64,000 bases of DNA. It comes from Malachius bipustulatus (taxonomy: Eukaryota; Arthropoda; Insecta; Coleoptera; Melyridae). Every line of letters begins with the position of its first letter. The stretch's first letter is position 1. Of the stretch, positions 51,301 through 63,300 are shown piece after piece. A model generated the notes under the pieces. The model worked only from the letters and a program-made list of their open reading frames with translations, was not told the DNA's origin and made no database searches. The position numbers and the translations under genes were made by a program. The stretch lies in the NCBI GenBank assembly GCA_910589415.1, contig OU342635.1:4154001-4218000 (forward strand), read 5' to 3'.

Positions 51301-54300
51301 TAGATTTAAGGCAATAATGAAAATTACGTCACAAATCGGAAACTTTTTCTGATTCTCTGGAAAATGGTGCCACACCCTTAAAATATAACCACCTCGACAG
51401 ATGACGCATTTCAATCCCAGTTTTCTGTTAGCGATTTTTCAATATCCATGGATCTGAATCAGAACCAATTTGTTCTAAATTCACTGTCACCGATACATTA
51501 CAACGTCGAGCAGTAGATTTTACAAATTAGATCAGTGACATTTTGAACCCACTAATGGAAGTTCCTAAGTGATGTCTGACAGAAAACCGAATGATGTTTG
51601 ACATATATCGATGTTTCCTTTCGTATTAGGAAGAAGATGTGGTAAGCTTAAATAAAGTAGCTGTTGAAAGATTTACTTCTCAAGAAATCATAGGAAACTA
51701 CCGCCGGCGTGTCAGATAATATGATTTGATTGACGCAGAGCAGAGGATCGGGAACATCTCTGTCACTGCTACATAATAAAAAATAAAAAAAATTAGCGGA
51801 GATTACAAGTTAGAAATCAAACAGCTTTAACTATAAATTGACGGTCCAATATGTTATTAAATTAAACTACTCAGGCCTTTTATATGGTTGATAGGGTGGG
51901 CCATCAAAATTCAACAGGTCTAATAATTTGCAAACTAAAGCTGTATGCGATACATCTTTGGGTATAACAAATTTAACCATCCAAGTTCACCTTGACCGGG
52001 GTGGCACTTGGCACTATTTATCATCATAGGGAACAGATACCGAGTGATACATCATTTGAAAGGTACTCGAATTCTCTTTACAACGGTACCTCACTTTTTG
52101 GGTTTTGCTTGAATATTACCTACAGGGCGAATTGATAAAAAGGTTACTTCATAATTATTTCCTTTTTTGGAAATGAGCAAACAGATTTATTTTAATACAA
52201 TATCGCACTACACTGGCTACTATGATGGTTGTAATGGTCACTATTATAGCTGTAATGGTTACTGCGACTGAATCGATTGGATTGGAAGCCCTTTTTGTCC
52301 TGAATACTAAATGACAAAAAATCAAATCCATTGATTTGCTCCAGAGAAAATTATTTAACTCCAAGAGACTAACTCGTTCTTCGTTTCTATCGTCGGAAGG
52401 TAGTCCAATTATTGTTCAATCTGCCATCGGAAAAAGCAAAAGGAGAAAAAAATGGATTGGAAGTCATTTTTTCCCTGAATACTTAATGACAAAAAATTCA
52501 AATTCATCGATTTGCTTTTGAGAAGATTATTTAACTCCAAGTTATTAGCTCGTTCTTCGTTTTCAGTATCATTCCCTACGTTTAACGTAAATAATGCGTA
52601 AGAATGTATACAATACGTAAAGAATGTAAAGAAGACGTAAAGAATGTAAATAATAGAAAATAGGGTATTGTTGTTTTGGTGTTGTTTTGATGTTTTGTTA
52701 CCTATTTGTATAATAATTGTTCATGTTATTACGTGTTGATGGAAATTGGAATTCCACTACCCCGCATAATAGATTATGGTTGACAGAAGTCAAAACTATG
52801 CATTGTCTACATTCTTTATATTCTTTACGTATTCTTTACATTCTTTACCTTCAAAAAGTTCCATGTAAAGGAGACGAATACACAAGATATAAGTTGAGGC
52901 TCCATAAATTTAAATTTACAGCATTTTTTTGAACGAGCGTAAACGACTGGTGGAATAACAACGGCATACTTGAACAATTATTTCTTAGTTTAGTACGACA
53001 AAGCGTAAACCATCAAGACACGACCAAGTTTTAAGTGCTTATAAAATACTTCACGAAATGAGATAACTTTTACTTGAAAACTTTATATTGACTCTTCTGA
53101 CTTTCAAACTAATAAAACACAAAATCACTACTGTATAAATTATGGCAGCAACTCTGTAAAACAAAGTTTAATTAATAATAATTCTTAAAATGAATTTAGA
53201 CAATATGAAAAATGCCTTAAAGTAATAATCAACCAGGAGAAACGCAAATTTTCCAACGAGGACGTATATCTTTCAGAAAATTATTTCTTTGCACTCCATG
53301 CCTTGGGCGTAGAAATATGCGACCGATACGTAATACCGTCTGTTTCAAGATAGAGATCTATGTGGACGGGGGATAAACCTATCCAAATCTTATGTCATTT
53401 ACAAAAAGTCGGTCATGCAAAAACTAACACTTTTATCACTGGTCAATTTTCACCAAGCCCACTATCATAATTCTGTTTAATGACAGTAGTTAATTGATAA
53501 TATACCTGCTCAGTGAAGAGAACTTATCCTTAATTAAAAATAAATAATCCCTCAGGAAAACACACACATGTTGCAACTTGCCAAATTTCCTTCTTGTTTT
53601 CAAATTTCCCTCGTAGCATTCCAAATTAAATAAAATATTTTCTTAATTTTACATAAATCAATTGATATTGAAGGAGAAGCTACTAAGAGAAAAAACACGC
53701 TACAAAGCTACCCTACCATAATAAATTAAACTGTCTGAAATCACGCTTAACCGGGGCACAACTCAATAATGAATTAATATTAAAAATTCAGACCTCCTGA
53801 CCTTCTCTTCAGGTGCCTGGGAGAATAGTAATCGACATGTTGCATTGCGTGTGAAACGCCTCTCAAGCACTTTATCTGTGGTAGGTAGGTACGAGCTTAT
53901 CTTGGGCTTCAAAAATCATCCCTTACATAAGGGAATACCGAATAATAGAAAAAGGAACACATCAAAAGATATTAATGCTGCATGAGTGACAGGGAGAAAG
54001 ATAATAATCATTTATCAATAAAACTGATATTGCAATTAATAACGCTGAAGAAGATTGTGGCAGCGACGAGATACTATGTGGTTGAGTTATTAATCTCTCC
54101 TATCACTCGTATATCATTAATATTGCTTGCCGTCTTCCCTTCACAGTTCTCTTATATCAACCTTCGCAGAATTCAACGGCAATATTTAAGACTAAAGGCG
54201 TTTATTTCTGCGGTTCCCTAACAAATCCCTCTGAAAGGATCCTATAAATTACTTCTTTTATAAAAAGAAGGATCAGGGAATTTACAGCTTACACTTTCCA

Positions 54301-57300
54301 TCTGTTAGCACTCGGCTTTAAATTAATTTAAAGATACATTTTCAATTCTGCTATAACTGGAGATTTGAATAAAAAATATGGCGATGCTACCAAATATAAA
54401 ATATCGACAAGGTCTTATAATCTTCCGCAAATTGCCCCCGTAGTGAATTACAATAAGGATAACGTCATGCAGCGGAAGGAAAAATAATATGTTCTTCGTT
54501 GTTACCATTAGCAACGTGCCTCTCCTTAGGTCGTGAATGTCAAAGTTCAGTTGCACTGGTAAAGGTCACTACTGATAAACTGGCACTGGCAAACTCGAAA
54601 TCCCCACACTGCAAAAATTATAATCAAGTTTCCTTTTTTCTAGGTTGAATTACTGAGAAAGAGCCTGTCAAGAAGCAGACTGAAAGTGTCACAAGCCTTG
54701 GAATGTATGGTGCAACATGTGGAGATTTATATGGAGTACGATCCTTTAATCACACCAACACAACCTTCCAACCCTTGGGTTAGCGATGACGTCACCTATT
54801 GGCAAATCAACGCGCCCTTGTAAGATTAAATGGTCAACACGGATTACTTGAATTTAATTTTTTTCTTTCTGCAGAGTGGATATACCTACCGAAAAGCGTG
54901 TCAAGAGATGGGGGTTATCTATCGAAGAACTAGTTTCCGATCCTACTGGTCTACAAGAATTCACAAACTATCTTCGGAAAGAATACAGTCATGAAAATAT
55001 TCGCTTCTGGATGGCCGTAAACGATCTTAGACGATCATCTCAATCACAAATACAGCGCAAATTTAATGAAATATTCGAGTAAGTAACGTCACCTAGTTCC
55101 TAGTTCAAAATTTACGCTCTTCTCAAATCTTATTAACCAATGGGTATAGTCTTGACAAGTTTTTCTGGCAGGAATTGACAACGTTAATTTTCCGATCTTT
55201 TATTTCCAGGGAGTTTCTGGCTCCTGGAGCACCGTGCGAGATCAACATCGATGGAAAGACTATGGAGAAGGTGCACCAGGAGATTAAAAATCCCAGCAGG
55301 TTCACATTTGATGCTGCTCAAGATCACGTGTACACTCTATTGCTGAAAAACGACTGCTATCCCAGATTCGTTAGATCCGAATATTACAAGAACCTTCTTG
55401 CCACTGGAATTCAACCCTCACAGAAGAAACGGTGAGTTGTTTGCTTATTAACTTCCGAGTTTCTCGGGAGTTATACGCAGACTACACGCCCAAAAAGTAT
55501 GGCAAATTAAGTATGGCAAACACCCGGTCTGTGTGTTTGTGATTTTCCTAGGAAACACTCGAGAGGCGCCATTTTTCGTCGTAGAAAAAAGATCGAAAAA
55601 ATAACAACACGATGCGATAGAGACGTTAGTTATTTTCTGTATTTTCTACATCCTCAATTTTTTTCAATTTTTTTATCCTCAATATATAATTTGAAGTGCT
55701 GGCTTTAATTCATCTCGCATATGTTGGCACTTTTATCCAAAAATAAAAAGTTTCCTCCCTGTTCGAATATTAGTTTACACTTATTTAAAAATGATTAATT
55801 CGATGAAATCGTTCGTAATTTCTTTTTTTAAATTTTTTCGCATTCACTAATAAATGATTGTGAAAATTAAAAGAACAATCGCAACAACAATTAAGTCACC
55901 TAAATGCCGGTAAAAAATAATCCTTAATAAATAAATAGTCTCTTCTAGTTATTGAGATTCTCTATTAAAATATCCACATTTGCCCACCCTGCAGGTAGGT
56001 ACTAAAGATAAATCAGGCTCACTTATCTGGAATTGCATAATGTAGCGATTTGTCTTATTGATTAAACTGAAAGCTGCGCTGTACTCGTGTTTTCGACCAG
56101 GATTTGTATTTGTGGTCTTATTTTCAGGTTTTTCGGTTTCGGCCAGACGAAAAAGAAGACTTCGACATCCAGTACTCCGAACCAGCAGTTACTACAGCAA
56201 CAGCCATCGCAGGGAACAGGTAGCGGAGCTGGCGCGTTAGCTAAGCGCAGGGGTAGTGACCGGAGCCTGTCCGGATCTGCACACGAGCTTGCTGTCTGCG
56301 GGGTTAATAAGGAATCCTCTAAAGTGCCCCACTCGCACTCGCAAAGCAACCTTAGCGACATCCCGTACAGGTTGGTAACATCGGAAAATGATAAATCCTC
56401 CGATTGATTCAATTTACCAGATTCATACTCCTTGAACAAGATCAGTAGATTTACGAATAACGTTTTTACGTTTTTAGCAAGTGATGCCTGTTGCCGGGGA
56501 TAATATCCAATTTTGGATTATTATCTTTTAAATTACTATGAACGATCATTCAAGCAAATGTTCATATTAACTACTTAGATAGAGAGTAGACAAAATCAAA
56601 AATTGAAATTTGCAAAGCTTGCATTCTAAGTAAAACAGGTGCTGTCTAAAACAGTATAAGATATTTGAGATGATTCCGTAAGTAATTTTACAGCCAAAAT
56701 GATACGTCAAAAATGTCTTCTTTGGGGGGGGGGGGTCAATTTAATTAATTTATCCCGACACAAGTTGCAAATTGTTGTTGTTTCGTTGATTTCCTTATCA
56801 ACATGGCAACATGTAGCTTCTCCATCCTCTCTTAATGCGCATTACCCCGATATCGCTATCTTCTTCCTGTGTAAACATAAAAAACAGCAATCTAAAGTTT
56901 ACCATGACTTCGGCGATTGTCACTTGCTGAAAACAAATTGGAGAACATAAACAAAGAAAGCCTGCACAACAATTTATGCGTGTTTGTGACACTTATCGTC
57001 AATTAAAAAAACCTCCAAGCCGCATTTTTTCTTAAAAGGACATGTTATAGGGTGATTTAGTTTAGACTCCCCGCTGCTCTGACTCGTTCCAGAGTTAAAG
57101 GCCCATCGTTTCCCCACGCCATTTCCGTCCTTCTTAGGCCTGTCTTGCATCTCTCTCTCCCTTCGATGAAACGGTAACCCACGCAGATCTCTCTGTCATC
57201 CCGCGTACCCGGAGTATGGATTGCCGACTCCCAGAACGGGTGGCCTAAAGTATAATCAGATGCCCCACAAGATATATGAAAATATCGACCAATAATAATT

Positions 57301-60300
57301 AGATTTCTTAGTTATTAAACTTTAGCAACGCATTTGCTACTTCACGCTTCCACGGTCTAGTTGGCTTTGCTCTCACTCGCTCTGGTCAGATCACCTTCTC
57401 AAGTAGGCTTGACGATCCAGTCAGTGGCGTAGGAACATAGTTTCTGTTGTGAGTCCCCGCGCTCAGCCAGCACCTACGGTCACGGCCTCCCATCACTCGA
57501 TATCGTCTCCGGTACTTCCCCCAGCTCGTGACCATGCCGGGACTTCCCCGCGCCTTACATTTTAAAAACTCTGCCGCGTATGGGATGAAAGTGGTAAATA
57601 CAAATACTTCTATAACATGTCCCTCTCTGAAAATTTTAAAAATTTTGCGGGCAATTGACGATAGATAAGTGCCTCAAAATATTTATGATAATTTATAAGA
57701 ACACCTGAAGGATAATTCTTGTCATTCGACTAATATAAGAACATATTAGTAACTAAATGTAACATTTGCATGAAGAAGTTTTCAGATCACGTAATCCTAA
57801 TCGGGAGACTGTGTGGCGCAATGTCTCAGGAATTTATTTTTGGTCATGCAGTGCGAATGAATATGTGCGTGAAAGAGCATAGATGCGCGATGCATGGCTT
57901 TTCATGGCGCTGGTTTACTTAAGTGAAACATAATATTCTGTTTAGGACAATAATACCAAACAATACCACACGAAAATCAATTGGAAACCTAAACGGACTT
58001 CAAGTCATATTTTTTGGATATGAAACAATGTTTCCACATTCTATTTGACAAAATTAAAACCATAAAGCTGTATATGTAAGTACGAGTAGGTAGAACAAAC
58101 AGGAGGCTGCAATAACACGAGAAATAATCAGTGAATTGAACTATAGTTTCTTTCATGCTCTAAATTAGCCTGTTAGTCCAGTCCACGCACAGTTTTTTTT
58201 TCTTTCAAAAGGTGGAGAAGAAGTATCGTTTGAATGCATGGTTCGGATCTTGGGAAAATCCCAAGGTTTCCGCTGCTTTCATGCTGAATAAAAGGCAAAA
58301 AATGTTTTCTTAGTTCTTCACATAGATATCAGACTTTCAAATGGTTTGTAAAAAATGTGAGGCGTAGTTATTTTGTTATTGAATCAACACGTGGGAAGTT
58401 ATTTCGATGAATTCAATTTCAAGAGGGTGGCTCTAGCGGTCCCTACCCAAGGTTGAAAGCTCGAATGTTTTTTTTTCAATACCCAGACCGGAACAACAAT
58501 ATGTACTCCATATGTACAATATATACTCCACCTTTTGTAAGATGAAGGCCTTTTTTTGCTCGTATATGTATTGACTGGACTATGAGCAAGAGATGAATGA
58601 ACTAAAAAATCAGGAAAGTTTTTCGTGTGTAAATAGTTAATTATTTTTCTGAAATCAATAATGATTTCTTAGTTAAAAACTGAATCGTTATAACGAAAAT
58701 TAAATAAAGTCAAATCGGTCACAGTGAAAATATTCATTTCCAACAGTTTTGCATTTCTGCCAAAGATCCGGTGCCGTTGTCGTGCACAATTGTTGCAGGA
58801 AAACCGAAGTAGGCACTGATCGCAATATTTTCAGTAATTTCAGATTTAAATATTATTTACACTTTAATTTTCTTAAAGTATGTGGCACAGTGATGAGTAT
58901 ATTTTTTAAATAATGCTTGTTGATGCTGCAAATTGATCGAATGCATAATTAATATAGTTATTATAACTGTGAATAATAATTGTAAACGTAATGTTTCTGG
59001 TTGGTTTTCGTCATGAAAACTGTTATTGCGTTGTACCCATGACGTATAGATGACGTAGTGGCTATATAGGCTATAGTTTGGACATCATTGCTTGGCTTAC
59101 AGGGGAGATATGGTTGCGGGTCTACCAAAAGTCGGACAAACGGCCACCGACGCGCCGAGCCCGTAAGTTGCCCTAAGTGCTGGTCCTCTCTGGTGTTGTC
59201 AGTATTTTTATCTAAGTCTTAAACGCACTAAAATCGACCATGAAAGATGATATCGATGACATGACAATATTTAGTTTTTTTAAAACAATAACTCTTATGA
59301 TTTTTATTGTCAACTGTTCGTTGCATTGATTTGCAATTACAATTTGGAAATTCTATGAAACTTTTAGAGATTTTCATCAACTTCTGTTTAGAATATTTCT
59401 TGCAAAAATATCAAAAAAGGATTGCTATTCTAACTACCGAGGCTCCTAACAATTCGTCCATCCTGACAGGGATTCGTTATCGAAGGAAGGCTCGAGGGTC
59501 GTCTAGATTTCAGCAGTTGAACTCATGGACTGGTCATCTGTACGGCAAAGAAACTTAGTAAATTAGTTACCAACCTCATCCTCTCAACTTCATCAGGCAT
59601 TACGTCTCCCCAGAGAAGCTAATCCTCTCAAGCATTACGTCTTCATAGAGAAAATCTCATCAGAGAACACCTCAAATCAGGCCATCTTCACAGCGAGCAC
59701 CTCATCCGGCATAACAATACTCCTCAGACAATACCTCATCCTCTCAGGCATTACATATCCACAGAGAAAACCTTAGTAGGCATTACATCTCCACGGAGAA
59801 CCCTGAACAGGCATCATATCTCCTCAGAGAACAGTACTTCCTCTTACGCATTACATCTCGACAGAGAACACCTCATCAGACCTTCTCCACAACGAACACC
59901 TCATCAGGCATTATAAAACATCTTCACAGAGAACACCTTATCAGGCATTACATATTCACAGAGAACACCTCCTCTTCTGTACTTCTCTCAACTCCTCACC
60001 ACCAATAGGGGAGGAACTTGATCGAGATAAAACTTGATAGAAACGTAGCTCGGTGCCATTCAAATACGACATATTGAAAATGGGCTGGATTTTAGAATTT
60101 TAAGGCCCCCGTTCAGGGCCGTATTTTGTTTACACGGTACATCGTGTAGAGATACCGTTGACACAGTTATTTAGGGAAAGCATAGACATACAAACTTTGT
60201 GTAGATTGTTTTTCTAAATCACTAAAAAACACTGAACTTTTTTTTTCCCTTAAACGGTGCGTCCTAGCGAAATATTGAAACAAAGACTTTTTGAGGAGTA

Positions 60301-63300
60301 GGTACATCGATTTCTATTTTTTTCATTTAAAAAATTTCCCGGAAAATTATCGGTTTTCTCGCTATTTCAATAAAAAGACAAAAATTCAGCAAAAACGTTA
60401 ATCAAACCTCAAACTTTGTACTTGGTGCAAAATATCTAAAAGTCTGACCTCTTTACAACAGAAATGCATATGAATAGTTTTTTCAAAAAGCGTCAAATAC
60501 AAAAGTTATTAAAAGAAAATTTTGACCGGTGCCTGATTTAAAAATGATTTTTTTAGTTGTGACGTCACAGGTAATTCAATTAATTCCAGCTGTCAGATTT
60601 GTTGAAAATCGGCCTTTTTAGCGACTAATTTTCAGAACTGTCAGAAAATTTATCACAGAAATTTAAATTTTAACGAAGATCTGCCATTTTTTGCAGCGAT
60701 TGCTTTCTACAATTTTTCAGTATTTTCCAGTCGGTACACGTGTACGCGCTAAACTAAGAGTTTCAGCACATTTTTCGTCAATAGAATATCTCTTCAGCAA
60801 CCGAAGCGTCAAAATGCGATTGCGAAGTCTTTCAAAATGGCCGTTGCATGCGCTTTTGAAAATTGGCCAATTTTAATTTTTTCATCAACTTTGACAGCTT
60901 ATAAATGACAGACGATTGCGTCAATTGCGACGAAATTCTTCAGTCGGCGAGAACCAGTTTTTACCTACACCCCGGTACCTTTGAGATCTTCTTATGACCA
61001 TCGAGGCCTAATTTATAGACAAAAATATCCGAAACGCACATTTTCTCTTTGAAAACTTCGCAGATTTTCATGCAAAATACGCGAAATCAACAAAAATTCG
61101 TCAATTTTTTTCTTCGCAACTTCGAGGCAATTTCGGGAATCACTTGCGTGAGGCAGTCGTAGAATTCTTTTGTCGCAATTTTCAATTTTTTTTGCTGAAA
61201 TTTCAAAAATCTACTTTGGCGTTTGAAAAGTTACAGTTTTGATTTTTCTTCACGTTTTTTTGCAAAATCGGGCGCGAGTCCCGGGTATTGTCTGCGTTTT
61301 GACATCGCTAAAAAATTTCAACACTGATTTTAACGACACCATAATGGCTTTTGTTGAACTGACGATTTTTTCTACGACTTTTTGGTTTTCACGTCCCAGC
61401 ACGTCGTAGCTTGTTGGGGTCTCGTTTAGTCAAAATCATAGTATGGCTGCCATCGTGGTTTTTTGTGTCGGCAAAAATTATTTCCTTTGGCTTGCTTGCC
61501 CTTGAGTCGAACTAACGACGTGACTAACTTTTACGGGATCTTTTTAACGCGCGATTTCGGAAGTTCCCATATTGGTTTTTCAGGAGCGATTATATGGAAA
61601 AAAATAACACAAAATGAGGTGACAGGCTTTAACTTTGACGGTTAATTATTGCCTTAAGGGCCAAAGTGATATAGAAAAAATGTGAATAACAAAAAAAAAA
61701 TGATGACAAATTTTGAATCTACCGAAACTCCGGGCCGAAGGCCTCGGCGGGCCAAGGTCTCGAAAGGCCCTTGTTTTTACCTTTTAGTATATAAAAAATT
61801 TATGAAAAGGATTTTTTCAAAACAGTAGGTACTCACAGTTTGAGGCCCCTAAACACCTACTTTCAACACCCAATAATAATTCTAGCTGAAGATATCAATA
61901 ATTGCTTCTGGAACACTGTGGTCGAGAGTCAATAACTCTCTTCCGAAAAAAATTTGAAAAAAAAAAAGAATTGAAATACACTTCACGGATAAGCTGAACC
62001 CAGGTGCTGTATTTCACTTTACTATTTATTTGCGACACTTAGTACTAATATTTACTTTTAAAAGAATTTTCTATTTATTTAACACATTTAATAATACAAA
62101 AAATAAGTTTACTTAGTTACATTGCTTAGGCATATTTATAACGAACTGCATATGGGAGGCGTTGGGAAGTCAAAGTAAACTCCTACAAATAGCGATCGTA
62201 CTAGCTGAGTGTCCAGAGAATCCTTTGGTTTTCTAGATCGATGAGAAAGTAGAAGCGCGCACTATCTTACTCCACTCATTGCTGGATCATATTATAGTTC
62301 TTGTTGTGTCTAGATTCTTCATTTTCCGGGAAACAGAAAACGCAGAGTGAGAAAAAAAAATGATTTCACGTAAGTTTCACGTAAAACAAAACAAACTTTA
62401 GCCTTTTTATTCCTTTTAATCTTCACGGGTGCAAAACGAAAACGCTCTGTGACCACAGTTGGTAATAATTTGGATCGTATATCGAAAATGTCATCATCGA
62501 TTTTAGTGCGTTAAATTTGAAGTCATGCTGTAAATATGGACCATATTCTTGTGTGTTAAAATGTATCTCTATTGTCAAAATAATTGTGCTTTAGCGTATT
62601 TTCAACATTTTTCCGCCAGCAAGCTGCAGCCTTCAATACGATGACTCTGCTTAGCTTCTTGTTTTTCTTTTACTTGCTTGCGTGATTGGACACTATTATG
62701 GATGTGTATTTGTGTTTAATGTTGTGATTAATTTTTTTAATTCAATTGGGTAGGTAGTTATTATATAAAATCATGATGTAGGATGTAGGGGTAGGGTTTA
62801 AGATGATATTTATACCTAAGTTAGCTGTAATTGTTTGTTAATAGTATAATAATTGCTAGTTCTGTAATAGTCAACAGCAGGCTACAAGAAATCTCTTAAC
62901 ATCTTTTGCGTTTGATAGTAATAATGATGTGGATTACTTAATAATCTTACCTAAAATATAAATCTTTTAATATCGAAAATATAAAATAGTAGAAAAAGTA
63001 TTGTATAAAACACGAGGTATAAGCATCTTTTAAAAATGTCACTTTACCGTCTTCCCTTCAAATAATAGCTATTCAATCATCTAATGTTATTGTTGTTAAT
63101 TAAACTCATGGATTTTATCTCGATGTAGCATGTTCCATATACCTACTACTAATTCAATAATGTTTGGTGTAATATTTCAGACATGTTTGAGTGAATATGA
63201 ACGTAAGAGGTAATTTGAATAACATCTAATTTAGTGATATCTCTTATAATATTATACAAATTTCAAATAATAATAATAATAATAATAACCTTTTACGTAC

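Noticed and set aside
61463..61645. 60-residue + frame in intron 10
   Set aside because: No splice-phase fit with the RGS7-like exons and no family resemblance.
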